Assembly: GCF_030177755.1 (NCBI RefSeq)
Contig: NZ_CP126539.1
Span: 1,512,001-1,576,000, forward strand
DNA: 64,000 bases
DNA from: Devosia sp. RR2S18
Lineage (GTDB): Bacteria; Pseudomonadota; Alphaproteobacteria; Rhizobiales; Devosiaceae
Direction: 5' to 3'
The position numbers and the translations under genes are program-made. Positions 1 to 8,752 of this stretch are shown here, one piece after another. Numbering within the stretch: position 1 is the first letter of the stretch; every line of letters begins with the position of its first letter. The notes beneath the pieces are model-generated. The model saw nothing but the letters and a program-made list of their open reading frames with translations. It had not been told where the DNA came from and made no database searches.

Positions 1-118
1 CGGACGGCGCATGGGAGTGCGGCAATGAAGTCCAGGTGGAAAGTGCAGGGAAGCGCTAGACAGGGGGGAATCCCTTTGCTAGAGAGGCGCCACTTTGGTG
101 CCGGCGCACAATAAAGCC

Positions 119-198
<80 letters not shown>

Positions 199-645
199 AT
201 TTCAAGCACTTAGTGGGTAGACGATACGGCGGGGTAACTGCCGATTTGAGCGCTGGGTAACGCCCGGGGTAACTGGTGCACGATCTCAGCCGATCAGCTT
301 GGCCCCGCAGGTGACGTTACCGCCCGCTGCCGGTTGCGCTCTCCGGCGCAGCAGCAATTCCCTCACGTGACCATGCCCTCCAAACGGGCAGAGTAAGCGG
401 GGGGCGGTAATCCCTGCATAGCACCAGCTACCGAGTTCGTTTGCTCAAGTGGGCGCGCCCCATTCGCTCCTGCAGACCCAAGTGCGTCGGACGTTGGAGT
501 GTCCGTCCGAGATAGCCGCTCCAAGGCTCAGGAACGATATTCAGCTGTCTTGTTTGAAGAGCATTCCGCCTGCTGCACTAAGTTGTTGGCGCGCCGCAAT
601 CCTGGAACTACTCTGCAGCGCGGAACGGGAGCAAAGGAGGTCGCC
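199..645. promoter_or_regulatory. Gene-free left end of the island with probable integrase arm-type sites
   Basis: No convincing gene is seen here. Three direct copies of a GGGTAAC core lie at 229-240 (GCGGGGTAACTG), 254-263 (TGGGTAACGC) and 265-275 (CGGGGTAACTG); looser relatives are an inverted copy near 312-320 and a GGTAAT near 405. The same core clusters inside the right end of the island (48836-48960), next to the integrase gene. Tyrosine integrases bind short arm repeats on both sides of their att core, so these are the best candidates. The stretch also holds the promoter region for the gene at 646. Confidence 0.55.
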
Positions 646-1665
646 ATGCCCGAACTCAGCGCCACACAGCAAATCCAGTCACTCTACATCTCGCTACTCA
701 ACCGGCCCGCCGATCCAGAGGGGCTGGCATACTGGGCGAACGAACTAATGGTTAAACAGGCCCCCTCGAGTGTCATAGAGGCGATCTTGAACTCACAGGA
801 ATACGCTCAGAAAGAGCTACAGCCGAGCCCGCCCCAGCTGATTGATTCGGTGTACTTGAACTTATTCGGGCGACCCCCCGACGAAGGCGGCCGCAAATAT
901 TACCTCGAAAAGATGCAGAACCAGAAAAAGGAAGAGGTGATCAAAGAGATCATCGAAAATGCAACGGGTGTCGACGCTGCGAACAAGCAGCAGAAGGTTG
1001 AAACTGCCGAGAAGATGAGTCAGCAGCTGCAAGAGCAGCAGCAGCAGCTACAGTTCGAGCAGATCCAAAACCAGATTAAGGCGTTGCAGGAAGCGATGCA
1101 GCGCATGCAGGAGCTGCTGCAGCAAACAAACGAGAAGAACCAACCTACTCTCGACAACATCAAGGACGTCGTCAAAGAGGCAAATGAGACGATCAAGCCT
1201 GAACCGATCATCATCACCGTGCCAGGGCCGACTGAGTACGTCGAAGTGCCTGGATCGGTCGCCATCAGCCTGGGTGATACTGTCGATACGCTCGCTGTGG
1301 GTGAAGGGAAGGTCGATCTAATCGTTGCAGTTAACTCTTCCTGGCCGACCCTCTCTTCTGACTTGACGGAGGCCAATCTCGATCAAGTTGAGGGCTTCGG
1401 CGCAGATGATCACATTTCCTTAGGCGCAGCTGCGGCAGATACGCTGATCATTTTTCCGGACGAGGCCAGCAACTTCGCTGAAGCTCTCAGTTGGGCATCT
1501 GGTGCGACTGGACCAGATGAGATCACGGCTTATGTGTTCGTCGAGGAGCAAGGCAGTGCAGACTCTTGGTTGTTTCTAAGTTCTGCTGGCGTGATCGAGA
1601 ACGGCGTGCAGCTGGTGGGCGGTCCCGCAGATTTCACCGAAAGCAATATTCTGACTTTTGCCTAA
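646..1665 (+). CDS. DUF4214 protein with coiled coil and beta-rich C-terminus (339 aa)
   Basis: The start is set by a strong AAGGAGG eight bases upstream of the ATG at 646; a longer reading frame from 499 has no such support. Residues about 8-52 and 60-105 are two copies of the DUF4214 motif (LYISLLNRPADPEGLAYW and VYLNLFGRPPDEGGRKYY). Residues about 110-165 are Gln/Glu-rich and heptad-like, probably a coiled coil. The remaining ~150 residues are acidic and poor in Lys/Arg, ending in hydrophobic NILTFA, as in many C-terminally exported surface proteins. DUF4214 occurs in S-layer-like and type I secreted proteins. No signal peptide is seen. Export is inferred; function is unknown. Confidence 0.75.
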   Translation: MPELSATQQIQSLYISLLNRPADPEGLAYWANELMVKQAPSSVIEAILNSQEYAQKELQPSPPQLIDSVYLNLFGRPPDEGGRKYYLEKMQNQKKEEVIKEIIENATGVDAANKQQKVETAEKMSQQLQEQQQQLQFEQIQNQIKALQEAMQRMQELLQQTNEKNQPTLDNIKDVVKEANETIKPEPIIITVPGPTEYVEVPGSVAISLGDTVDTLAVGEGKVDLIVAVNSSWPTLSSDLTEANLDQVEGFGADDHISLGAAAADTLIIFPDEASNFAEALSWASGATGPDEITAYVFVEEQGSADSWLFLSSAGVIENGVQLVGGPADFTESNILTFA

Positions 1666-1832
1666 CGGCACCTACGGCGCGATCTGGTTTCAGCTTGGTC
1701 GCGCCTCATAGGCCATCGTCTCTTTGAAACCTCGCCCTCGCTCACTCTACATCACCGCCCCTGGCAATATCGGCTCTATGGCCCATGCTGAAGCTCGTGC
1801 TTTGCTGATCAGACCTATCAAGGATGAACGCT

Positions 1833-1973
1833 ATGGCTCGCGCACCGAACACTGAGAGCATTCCGCACCTGATCGGCGGGCGCGAGATGGAATCTATCAA
1901 CTGCCCCCTCGATTTCCGCTCAGGTGGCGGCGAGCAAGGGCGCCACCAGCAGCGCATGGCCGCACCACCCTGA
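1833..1973 (+). pseudogene. Truncated copy of the small MAR-PNTES protein
   Basis: The first 18 residues (MARAPNTESIPHLIGGRE) match the start of the small gene at 25948 (MARVPNTESISHLIGGDE) closely. After that the reading frame is unrelated and runs into transposase-remnant DNA, stopping at 1971-1973. The gene probably lost its 3' end to the insertion or deletion that left the IS5-like remnant next to it. It is the first of four families shared in order with the 25.9-29.7 kb region. Confidence 0.6.
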
Positions 1974-2200
1974 CCGCTGGAACGGCACGCGGCAAGCCGG
2001 CTCCTTCAAGCACTTCGAACTCCTGCCGCGCCGCTGGGTCGTGGAACGTACCTTTGCCCGGCTTGGGCTGTCGGCGCCTCACTATGGACTGGGAAAGTCA
2101 ATCGCAAGCGCCAGACAAGGATCTTCATCAAACCACATCCGCGTGCTCACCAGACGAATCGCGACGCATTGCTATCTCCCCATAGACTTTTAAGTCGAGC
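1924..2200 (+). pseudogene. Remnant of an IS5-family-like transposase
   Basis: The frame from about 2020 reads LLPRRWVVERTFARLG, which matches the conserved PRRWVVERTFAWL segment near the C-terminus of IS5/IS427-type DDE transposases. A frameshift follows: the next family motif (CRRL followed by DWE) is found one frame over. The N-terminal part and any clear terminal repeats are missing. This is a dead fragment, and its edge coincides with truncation of the small gene at 1833. Confidence 0.5.
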
Positions 2201-2249
2201 TCTTAGAGGATGATCAGCGTTTTCGTGTGAGTGTTTGGGGGAAGTGGAC

Positions 2250-3632
2250 ATGCCTGTTTTTAGAGGCACAGATGCAGTTGATAATCTGGTCGGAACGGAA
2301 GACGCAGACGGTTTCCATCGGCTGGGCAGAGGTGCTGATTGGGTCGATGGCGGGACCGGATTTGATCACGTAAATTACAAGGATGATGGTGGTGCAGTCG
2401 GGATTATTGCTGACTTCTTTTCACGCGGGAATGGCACGGTTGTAGATACTTTCGGAACCACCGACACCTTCGTCTCTGTAGAGCAGATTGAGGGCTCCGA
2501 TTTCGATGATCAGTTCACATTTTCGGATGGCGCCGAGTTCAATCTTATGGCCAGCAGAGGGGCCGACCGGATCGTTATTCGAGATCATGGCTTTGGCTCA
2601 ATTGATTACACCAAGTTCATAAGCGAAGAGGCTGCTGAGGTAATTCGCGATCTGAAGACGACTGTGATTGGCGTCGATGTGGATTTTGGATCCGGGCGCA
2701 TCACGGAATACGACGGTTCCGTCGACATGTTCACCCCGGTAGAGAGGCTCGTGTTTCGTGGAACGAGCCTCAGTGATGTACTGAGAGGATCGGACGACGG
2801 CATCGCCACAGGCTTCTCAGGAAACCCCGGCAACGACACGATAGTTGCTGGAGACGATCTCGACTACGCAGACTTCTGGCATGAGGGTGGAGAGATTGGC
2901 TCCGGCTTCACAGTCGATCTGCGATCCGGTCGCGCCACGAATTCCGCAAACAGCGACGTTGACACCCTGGTCGATATCCGTCGTGTGGAGGGTACCGCAT
3001 TCAACGACACCTTCATCGGCACGGATGCTCGAGAGCAACTTCGCGGAGCCGGTGGCAACGACATCATCAATGGGGGCGGAGGCATAGATACCACGACTTA
3101 CTGGGGCTCCCGCTTCAGCGAGTTTGATTTAAGCGGCGTTGGAACCGGTATCATAACCGTGACACACCTCAACGGCGGCAGTGAGGGCGTCGACACCCTC
3201 ACGAACATCGAGCGCATGTTGTTCGACGACGGAGTGCTGAGAGTCGATGTGGACGGCAATGCCGGCCAAGCTTACCGGCTCTACCAGGCAGCATTCGAGC
3301 GTACGCCCGACAATGAGGGTCTGAAATATTGGATCGGCCGCATGGACGAGGGAAACACTACTCTTGTCGACATCGCGGACAGCTTTCTGCACTCGCCCGA
3401 GTTCGTGAGTACCTACGGCACCGAGCAAACCGTCTCAAACTCCGAGTTTGTAGAGCTGCTGTACCTTCATACGCTTGGCCGGAGCTCGGATGGAGAGGGC
3501 TTCTCATATTGGGTCGATAAACTCGACGGCGGTGAGACCAACCGCCGAGATTTGGTGGCGTTCTTCTCTGAGAGCAACGAAAACAAAGCGCAGGTCGCTG
3601 GCGAGATCAGCGACGGAATATGGCTGTATTAG
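2250..3632 (+). CDS. RTX-like repeat protein with C-terminal DUF4214 domain (460 aa)
   Basis: The ATG at 2250 follows GGGGGAAG. The protein begins with a hemolysin-type motif (FRGTDAVDNLVGTEDADGF) and has further Gly-Asp-rich nonapeptide-like segments (NPGNDTIVAGDDLDY about residue 195; AGGNDIINGGGGIDTTTY about 270). The last ~120 residues are a tandem DUF4214 region (YRLYQAAFERTPDNEGLKYW ... DGIWLY) about 70% identical by eye to the C-terminus of the protease at 8753. There is no N-terminal signal peptide, which fits a C-terminal type I secretion signal, but no ABC exporter genes are in the window. Probably a calcium-binding secreted or surface protein; no enzymatic motif is visible. Confidence 0.75.
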   Translation: MPVFRGTDAVDNLVGTEDADGFHRLGRGADWVDGGTGFDHVNYKDDGGAVGIIADFFSRGNGTVVDTFGTTDTFVSVEQIEGSDFDDQFTFSDGAEFNLMASRGADRIVIRDHGFGSIDYTKFISEEAAEVIRDLKTTVIGVDVDFGSGRITEYDGSVDMFTPVERLVFRGTSLSDVLRGSDDGIATGFSGNPGNDTIVAGDDLDYADFWHEGGEIGSGFTVDLRSGRATNSANSDVDTLVDIRRVEGTAFNDTFIGTDAREQLRGAGGNDIINGGGGIDTTTYWGSRFSEFDLSGVGTGIITVTHLNGGSEGVDTLTNIERMLFDDGVLRVDVDGNAGQAYRLYQAAFERTPDNEGLKYWIGRMDEGNTTLVDIADSFLHSPEFVSTYGTEQTVSNSEFVELLYLHTLGRSSDGEGFSYWVDKLDGGETNRRDLVAFFSESNENKAQVAGEISDGIWLY

Positions 3633-4093
3633 GATTTTGGTCGGGGCAGGGCTTCCTGCCCCGTATTGTCACGTGTGCCTTGCTCTGTGCGGGCATAGCT
3701 GTTCTCTGCTCGCAACCGTCTAGCGCTCAGCAGCCGCAACTCGATATGTGCAACGGCCGGCCAAACACTGCCGACAAGACGTGCCTCGTGGATGGCGACA
3801 CCCTCTGGCTTAATGGCGAGAACATCCGGCTCAAGGACTTCGATACACCGGAGCCGCAGAGCAGCATCTGCGGAGGCGGCCACGAGAAGGCGCTTGCCTC
3901 GATGGCGAGCGCTCGAATGCTGGAGCTTCTCAACAGCAATGACTGGACGATAGAGTATTTCGGCTACGACAGCACCAGCCGCCGTCGTCGCCTGGCAACA
4001 ATCCGTATAGCCGGCGAGGATGTCGGGGACATCCTGATCAGAGAGCACCTGGCTCGTAGCTGGCCTGACGGCGAGGAATGGTGGTGCCACTAA
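3620..4093 (+). CDS. Secreted staphylococcal-nuclease-like protein, copy 1 (157 aa)
   Basis: The start overlaps the end of the preceding gene by 13 bases, suggesting co-transcription. An N-terminal hydrophobic stretch ending in SSAQQ looks like a signal peptide of about 36 residues. The mature part resembles a short SNase (OB-fold) domain: VDGDTLW, then IRLKDFDTPE, in which R, D, T and E sit where the calcium and phosphate ligands of the family lie, and a later RRLATIRI. Several Cys suggest a periplasmic or extracellular disulfide protein. The copy at 26688 is nearly identical over the mature region. Nuclease activity is inferred from the family; a role in nucleic acid use or uptake would be speculation. 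Confidence 0.75.
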   Translation: MAVLGFWSGQGFLPRIVTCALLCAGIAVLCSQPSSAQQPQLDMCNGRPNTADKTCLVDGDTLWLNGENIRLKDFDTPEPQSSICGGGHEKALASMASARMLELLNSNDWTIEYFGYDSTSRRRRLATIRIAGEDVGDILIREHLARSWPDGEEWWCH

Positions 4094-4306
4094 GGAAGCA
4101 TTCGTCGGCAATCCTGCACCAACTTGCCCCCCTCGATTGATGGTCGGCAACGACGCTTGTCGCTGGTTCTAAGGCGTCAGCTCCCCTTCGCTGAACCTCA
4201 TTTGCTTACAGCCCGCTTACGCGGGCGGAGCCTCAATGCTCAGGAAGCAACCATTTAAGTTCCTCCGAGGTTTGTAGCGCCAGCCGGGGGGCGAGAAGGA
4301 GACAAC
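4094..4306. other. Intergenic stretch
   Basis: No gene is supported. A GCCCGCTTACGCGGGC hairpin near 4211-4226 could end transcription from the SNase-like gene, but it lacks a T-run. The promoter for the gene at 4307 presumably lies here. Confidence 0.3.
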
Positions 4307-5065
4307 ATGCACAAGATCTATCTCGCAGGTATTGCAAGCACCTGCCTGCTTGCCGCCTCAATGCCTTCTACAACCTTTGGCCAGGAACAGCGTGCGATTT
4401 CGAGTACTAACGTGGCACCAACCTGCCGAAGTGCCCTCGACATCGGTGGCACCATCACTGAGGTGGATGGGGTGGCCGCGCCTCCCTGCTGCTACGTCAT
4501 TCAAGAGCAGGATTGGTATGACGCCAACAACATCCGCCTCTCCGCAACGTATCAGCGCGAAGACGGCGAAACCTACTTAACCGAACCATGCGAACTGCTT
4601 TCAGACAACCAGCTGGGGGCTGGTGCTGAAACTGGCGGTGGTGTTGCAGAAGGCACTGCGGGTGCTGGGGCACAGCCAGCCGAAATGGTTGGCGGCAGCC
4701 TTGGAGCAAATGCTGGTCAACCCCCTGAGAACCAGAATGGCGCCGGCGGCGGTGTCGCTCAGCCGAACTCCGGAGCCGCTGTAGGCAGTAGTGGTACCGG
4801 CTCGTCGGGTGGCTCGGCTAACATCGGCGGAACGGCGAATAACGGGAACGGCAATGCCTTTGCTGGCAATGGGAATGCTGGACAGGGCAATGCGTTCGCT
4901 GGCAGCGGCAATGCTGGACAAGGCAATGCTGGCCAAGGGGGCGGGCAGCCAGGCGAGATCGGCAATCCGGGCAATCGAAAAGACGTGGGCCGGGCCGGTG
5001 AAGCTCCGAATGGCGATACAGCAGGCTTCAAGCCTCAGCCCGGCGAGAAGGGTAAGTCCGACTGA
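4307..5065 (+). CDS. Secreted Gly/Asn/Ala-rich repeat protein (252 aa)
   Basis: The ATG follows GAAGGAGACAAC, a good ribosome site. The first ~25 residues (HKIYLAGIASTCLLAASM...FGQ) form a clear signal peptide. Residues about 26-100 are a small Cys-containing domain (CRSALDIGGTI; PPCCYVIQEQDWYDANNIRL). From about 105 on, the protein is low-complexity, with repeats of the type GNGNAFAGNGNAGQG between about 180 and 215, and a charged tail. Probably an exported, partly disordered surface or matrix protein. It is followed by a hairpin terminator at 5081. No family is recognised. Confidence 0.7.
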   Translation: MHKIYLAGIASTCLLAASMPSTTFGQEQRAISSTNVAPTCRSALDIGGTITEVDGVAAPPCCYVIQEQDWYDANNIRLSATYQREDGETYLTEPCELLSDNQLGAGAETGGGVAEGTAGAGAQPAEMVGGSLGANAGQPPENQNGAGGGVAQPNSGAAVGSSGTGSSGGSANIGGTANNGNGNAFAGNGNAGQGNAFAGSGNAGQGNAGQGGGQPGEIGNPGNRKDVGRAGEAPNGDTAGFKPQPGEKGKSD

Positions 5066-5080
5066 GCTGAACAATTACGG

Positions 5081-5112
5081 CGCCCCTTTACAGAAGGGGC
5101 GTCGTCTTCGAG
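5081..5112 (+). terminator. Hairpin terminator after the Gly/Asn-rich protein
   Basis: CGCCCCTT pairs with AAGGGGCG around a 5-base loop (5081-5101), followed by a modest T/C-rich tract. It lies 16 bases after the stop codon at 5065. Confidence 0.55.
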
Positions 5113-5184
5113 TTCTTCCTCAATCTGCCGGTTTTTTGATCTGCATCAGCTATTTGTCAGCATCGCTGCGGTATAGCCGTCGCC

Positions 5185-5499
5185 ATGCACAACTCACCAG
5201 TTCTACCCAGAGACCTCCCGCCCAGCATAACTGACTGGGCTAGCGCCCTTCGTGCACTCCAAGTCACCGAGAGAGATGACGTGCTTTGCGGATCACAGGC
5301 CAGGCCAAACCTTGCCGGGCCGCTGACGACGCGCCCGCAGCGTAAGCGGCGCAAGCCGGTCGGAAAGCAGGTCCTTAGGATTGGTGACGCTATCTGCAGC
5401 ACTTCGGAGCGAACGATAATCTGCGCTGCTCCTCCGCCGCCCTCCCCAATTAGAACCCCACACAGCCCTCTTGAGTGTTCAGGTCCGGGTGATAGATGA
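5185..5499 (+). CDS. Small RKRR-family protein, copy 1, with altered C-terminus
   Basis: Residues about 20-65 share WASALRAL ... NLAGPLTTRPQRKRRKPV with the gene at 27516 (WVEALRAL ... NLSGPLTTRPPRKRRRPV). Protein-level conservation across two diverged copies suggests real coding. Just after KPV the two copies differ by one base, so this frame runs past the place where the other copy stops; the last ~38 residues are probably not ancestral. The protein is basic, has no membrane segment, and its function is unknown. It may already be a decayed copy. Confidence 0.45.
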   Translation: MHNSPVLPRDLPPSITDWASALRALQVTERDDVLCGSQARPNLAGPLTTRPQRKRRKPVGKQVLRIGDAICSTSERTIICAAPPPPSPIRTPHSPLECSGPGDR

Positions 5500-5815
5500 C
5501 GAAGCTCTTGCCTTCGTCGGCCTTGGCCTCTGCCTCGTCTCGAGGTAGCCACTCGGTGAACGATACGCGCGAATATGGGTCGCCCGGAATGTCGGTGGTG
5601 ACCAGACAAACAAATTCTACCTCCATGGGTATGACCAATTTCGGGTCATAGACCTTCTCCATCTGTCCTGGGGCATGGATCTTTGGCGCCTGCCCCGGTG
5701 CTCCCATCTTCTTCGCCTGTCCCGGAGGCGTCTGATGTCCCTGCTTGTGGTGGGCGGAGGCGGAGGCGGTCAACGTCAGTGTCAGCGAGATGGCCAAGGC
5801 GAAGGATCGACGCAT
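5450..5815 (-). CDS. Small secreted protein of unknown function (121 aa)
   Basis: The ATG at 5815 is preceded by GAGGA. Residues 1-21 (RRSFALAISLTLTLTASASA) are a typical signal peptide. Then comes a His/Pro/Gly-rich linker with repeated PGQ (TPPGQAKK, GAPGQAPK, HAPGQMEK), then a ~70-residue globular part with two Cys. No family is recognised. It overlaps the end of the opposing small frame at 5185-5499, another reason to doubt the tail of that frame. Confidence 0.65.
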   Translation of the reverse strand: MRRSFALAISLTLTLTASASAHHKQGHQTPPGQAKKMGAPGQAPKIHAPGQMEKVYDPKLVIPMEVEFVCLVTTDIPGDPYSRVSFTEWLPRDEAEAKADEGKSFVIYHPDLNTQEGCVGF

Positions 5816-5838
5816 CGTAAAGTCCTCTAAACTGAAAC

Positions 5839-5865
5839 GGCCCCGAACGGGAGGATCGGGGCCGA
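5839..5865 (-). terminator. Inverted repeat between minus-strand genes
   Basis: CGGCCCCGA and TCGGGGCCG form a 9-bp stem around a 9-base loop. It follows the broken zinc-ribbon gene on the minus strand and precedes the start at 5815. The T-run is poor, so it may be a weak terminator. Confidence 0.4.
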
Positions 5866-5894
5866 AGGAGACTGTGTGGAGGTCAGTCGCGCCG

Positions 5895-6076
5895 CTAATC
5901 CTTGAACTCAGGTTTCGGTTCCGCCTTCGGCACCGGCCCGTAGGACTCGTCCTTTCACAACTGGATACGCCGCTCCCCTGCAGGCCGTCTGATCACCGTG
6001 TGGCCAACGTCATCGGAGTTGGCGTACCTCTCCCGCACCCGGAAGAAGTTCGGGCTGCCGCAATGCGGGCACCGGG
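5895..6076 (-). pseudogene. 3' part of a zinc-ribbon protein gene split by IS21
   Basis: Read on the minus strand this gives CPHCGSPNFFRVRERYANSD...RRPAGERRIQL, almost identical to the second half of the intact protein at 29314-29673. The codon that is TGG (Trp) in the intact copy is TGA here (5955-5957), yet homologous residues continue to a stop near 5895. So this copy has a premature stop as well as the IS21 insertion at 6077. Its 5' half lies at 8284-8469. Confidence 0.85.
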
Positions 6077-6148
6077 TGTCAGGCGACATGGAAAACTGAC
6101 CCCCTGACGACATGAAGAACTGACCCCTTTCGTTAGAAAGGAGGTCAC

Positions 6149-7432
6149 ATGAACCAGACAACATCGCAGGATCATTCGCGGGGAGAAGTCTCGCGGAGGG
6201 TGGAGATGCGAACGCCTGAAGAAGTGTCGGCGATGCTGGCGCTGAAGGCACGAGGATGGGGATCGAAGCGGATTGCACACGAGCTTGGATGTTCACGTAA
6301 CACTGTAAAACGCTGGCTCAGCGAAGGAGGCTGGCGGGCGATGGAGCCGGTCACTCGATCCAAATCGCTCGATGGTTTGGAAGACTGGCTGGCTGAGCGC
6401 TTTCGACGGCACGCTGGCAATGCCGATGTGGTGCGGCAGGAGCTCGCGGCCGAGAAAGGCATCTCGGCCAGCCTGCGGACTGTGGAGCGAGCAGTCGCTC
6501 CATTGCGCCAAGCCATGCGAGCCGAGGCAAGGGCCACGGTCCGGTTCGAGACCAGACCTGGTCAACAACTGCAGATCGACTTTGGCGAACGACGAGTCGA
6601 GATTGGGGGCGCGACGCACAAGGTATTCTTCTTCGTTGCCACCTTGGGATATTCGCGGCGCGTGCATGTACGTGCCTTCACAGGCGAGAGGCAGGAGCAT
6701 TGGTTCGAAGGGATGGAGGGGGCATTCCGCACCTTCGGCGGCGTGCCCGAAGAAGTCCTGCTCGATAATGCCCGAGCCCTGATCACCCATCATGATCCCG
6801 CTTCCCGTGAGGTGGTGATCAACTCGCGCCTGCATGCATTCGCGCGGCATTGGGGCTTCCGAGTGCGAGCTTGTGCACCCTACCGAGCCCGCACCAAGGG
6901 CAAGGATGAACGTGGCGTCGGTTACGTGAAGCACAATGCCATTGCGGGGCGCAGCTTCCCCACCTTCGCCGCGCTCGAGGGGCACCTGGACCGATGGGTG
7001 CGGGAGATTGCAGATGTGCGTATCCATGGCACGACCGGTGAGCCACCGCGGCTGCGCTTTGAACGCGATGAAGCCCATCGCCTGAAGCCCCTTGCTGGCA
7101 TTACTCCCTTCCTGGCAAGCCGCGATCTGGTGCGGCGGGTCTCGTCAGACTGTGCGGTCGAAGTTGATGGAAACGCCTACTCGGTACCATGGCGGCTGAT
7201 AGGTGAGCGGGTCAGCATCGCCGTTACAGGCACGGATCTGCGCGTCAGCCATGCCGGGCTGGAGGTGGCTCGGCATCAGCTGCGGACCGGCCGGCATGGT
7301 CGCTTCGTTGATGCAGAGCACTTTGCCGGCATTGCAGGAGGTCCCCGTCAGTCCCCCGTCGTTACAACGCCACCGCCCACTCTGCTGCGCCCGCTCAGCG
7401 AGTATGAAGCTGTTGCGGGAGGGAGTTGGTGA
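6149..7432 (+). CDS. istA: IS21-family transposase IstA (427 aa)
   Basis: The N-terminus has a helix-turn-helix (MLALKARGWGSKRIAHELGC, then SRNTVKRWL). The DDE integrase core follows: QLQIDFGE (first D, about residue 147), LLDNARAL (second D) and the KGKDERGVGYVKHNAIAG region carrying the catalytic E. The ATG follows AAAGGAGGTCAC. Its stop codon overlaps the istB start (TGATG), which implies translational coupling. Length is slightly short but within the family range. Confidence 0.95.
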   Translation: MNQTTSQDHSRGEVSRRVEMRTPEEVSAMLALKARGWGSKRIAHELGCSRNTVKRWLSEGGWRAMEPVTRSKSLDGLEDWLAERFRRHAGNADVVRQELAAEKGISASLRTVERAVAPLRQAMRAEARATVRFETRPGQQLQIDFGERRVEIGGATHKVFFFVATLGYSRRVHVRAFTGERQEHWFEGMEGAFRTFGGVPEEVLLDNARALITHHDPASREVVINSRLHAFARHWGFRVRACAPYRARTKGKDERGVGYVKHNAIAGRSFPTFAALEGHLDRWVREIADVRIHGTTGEPPRLRFERDEAHRLKPLAGITPFLASRDLVRRVSSDCAVEVDGNAYSVPWRLIGERVSIAVTGTDLRVSHAGLEVARHQLRTGRHGRFVDAEHFAGIAGGPRQSPVVTTPPPTLLRPLSEYEAVAGGSW

Positions 7433-8250
7433 TGGTGCCCGACATGCATGAGCATCTGGAGCAGATGCTGACCCGCCTCAAGCTGACAGCAATACGCGAC
7501 CAGTTGGACAACCTTATCGATGAAGCTGGTCGCCGGGAGCTGACCATCCGAGAGGCCTTGGCCATGTTGTGCGAGAGGGAGATTGCTCGCAAGGACCAAC
7601 GCCGAATCGAGATGAGCTTCGGTCTGGCTCGCTTCCCCTTCGTGCGCGACATCGCCAGCTTCGACTTCGACGCCCAGCCTTCTCTCGACAAGGCTCAGGT
7701 GCGCGAACTCTCCACTGGCCGCTTCGTCGCAAACGGAGAGGCCGTCCTGCTGCTCGGTCCACCAGGGGTCGGGAAGACCCACCTGGCCGTTGCCATCGGC
7801 AGGGAAGTCATCGTTGCGGGGTACACCGTGCTGTTCGTCCCTGCCACCACCATGGTAGCCGCACTCGCCAAAGCGCATGCCGAAGGCAGACTGGAAGAGA
7901 AGCTGGCCCAGTTGGCCAAGCCGAAGCTGCTGATCGTTGACGAGCTTGGCTATCTACCCTTCGAACCCGACGCCGCGCATCTGTTCTTCCAACTGGTGAG
8001 CCGTCGCTACGAACGGGGTGCCATGTTGATCACATCCAACCGATCGGTCGGCGAGTGGGGAACTGTGTTCGGCGATGCGGTCGCTGCCACGGCCATCCTC
8101 GATCGACTGCTGCACCACTCGCACATCATCACCATCCGTGGTGAAAGCTATCGACTTCGAGAAAAGCGCCGAAGCGGCATCTTGAAGACGCCGCTATCCA
8201 CCGCTGGAATAACACCAACTCACAGCCAGCAGGGGGTCAGTTCGGCGTGA
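7432..8250 (+). CDS. istB: IS21-family helper ATPase IstB (272 aa)
   Basis: A DnaC-like AAA+ ATPase with Walker A GPPGVGKTHLA (about residue 105) and Walker B LLIVDELGYLP, followed by the sensor motif LITSNRSVGEWG. It helps IstA choose and activate target DNA. The start chosen is the ATG that overlaps the istA stop codon. Confidence 0.95.
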   Translation: MVPDMHEHLEQMLTRLKLTAIRDQLDNLIDEAGRRELTIREALAMLCEREIARKDQRRIEMSFGLARFPFVRDIASFDFDAQPSLDKAQVRELSTGRFVANGEAVLLLGPPGVGKTHLAVAIGREVIVAGYTVLFVPATTMVAALAKAHAEGRLEEKLAQLAKPKLLIVDELGYLPFEPDAAHLFFQLVSRRYERGAMLITSNRSVGEWGTVFGDAVAATAILDRLLHHSHIITIRGESYRLREKRRSGILKTPLSTAGITPTHSQQGVSSA

Positions 8251-8283
8251 CGCAAAGGGGTCAGTTCCTGATGTCGCTGGACA

Positions 8284-8469
8284 CCGGGGGCCGAATAGCT
8301 CCTCAACGAACAGGTTCGGGTGGTAACCGCACTCGATGAGGTCGCTGGCGAGGTAGTGGCGCAACCGCCGACACAACTTGCACCGGGCGATTATTAGCAT
8401 CTGGGCGGCAGCGGCTTGGCCCAGCCGTGTCCTGTAGTTCAGGCCAGACCGTCGCGTCTTACTTTTCAG
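8284..8469 (-). pseudogene. 5' part of the zinc-ribbon protein gene split by IS21
   Basis: The minus strand reads SKTRRSGLNYRTRLGQAAAA...ARCKLCRRLRHYLASDLIECG...EELFGPRCP, matching the first half of the protein at 29314-29673, and then breaks exactly at the IS21 end. The GTG start of the intact copy is not conserved here (CTG AAA AGT), so the start may also be lost. Confidence 0.8.
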
Positions 8470-8752
8470 CGCCGGACCATAGCGGGGAGGCTTTGCTCTT
8501 GAGAGCCTTGCGGACCCGGTTCGCCTTGGCCCCGGCGCTGCAACAGGTCCGTCTTGAGGGACGGATCCGCAGCCTTTTGGTGGCGGATCTCTCTGTGAGG
8601 CCCGCCGTAACGTCAACGTGATGGAACTCCGTGGCAAGTGATTTGAAAAGGAGCACGAATGCCCGCATTTGCGGCGCCGTCCTTGCCGGCTCTTAACGAA
8701 TTGGTGGGGCAATAGAGACCTCCGCTAAAACTTCGAGGCCCCGGAACTGAAC
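8470..8752. other. Intergenic stretch before the zinc protease
   Basis: I see no convincing gene here; reading frames are short and without recognisable features. Upstream control of the protease at 8753 presumably lies in its right half. Confidence 0.3.

Larger units (their letters stand above)
6077..8283 (+). mobile_element. IS21-family insertion sequence
   Basis: The ends are imperfect inverted repeats beginning TGTC and sharing GCGACAT and AACTGACCCC. The AACTGACCCC motif is repeated inside both ends, as in the multiple terminal repeats typical of IS21. The element is flanked by a 5-base direct repeat CCGGG (6072-6076 and 8284-8288). It holds istA and istB and is 2207 bp, normal for the family. 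Both genes look intact. Confidence 0.9.

Noticed and set aside
499..645. N-terminal extension of the first DUF4214 protein
   Set aside because: The frame is open from 499 but the strong AAGGAGG directly before the ATG at 646 and the family alignment favour the shorter protein.
1020..1376. 118-residue minus-strand frame rich in Cys and Ser
   Set aside because: It is the shadow of the Gln-rich coiled-coil codons (CAG read as CTG/TGC) of the gene on the other strand.
4601..5074. 157-residue minus-strand frame opposite the Gly/Asn-rich protein
   Set aside because: It mirrors the low-complexity repeats; the plus-strand gene has a signal peptide and ribosome site.
6293..7078. 261-residue minus-strand frame
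   Set aside because: It lies wholly inside istA on the opposite strand.
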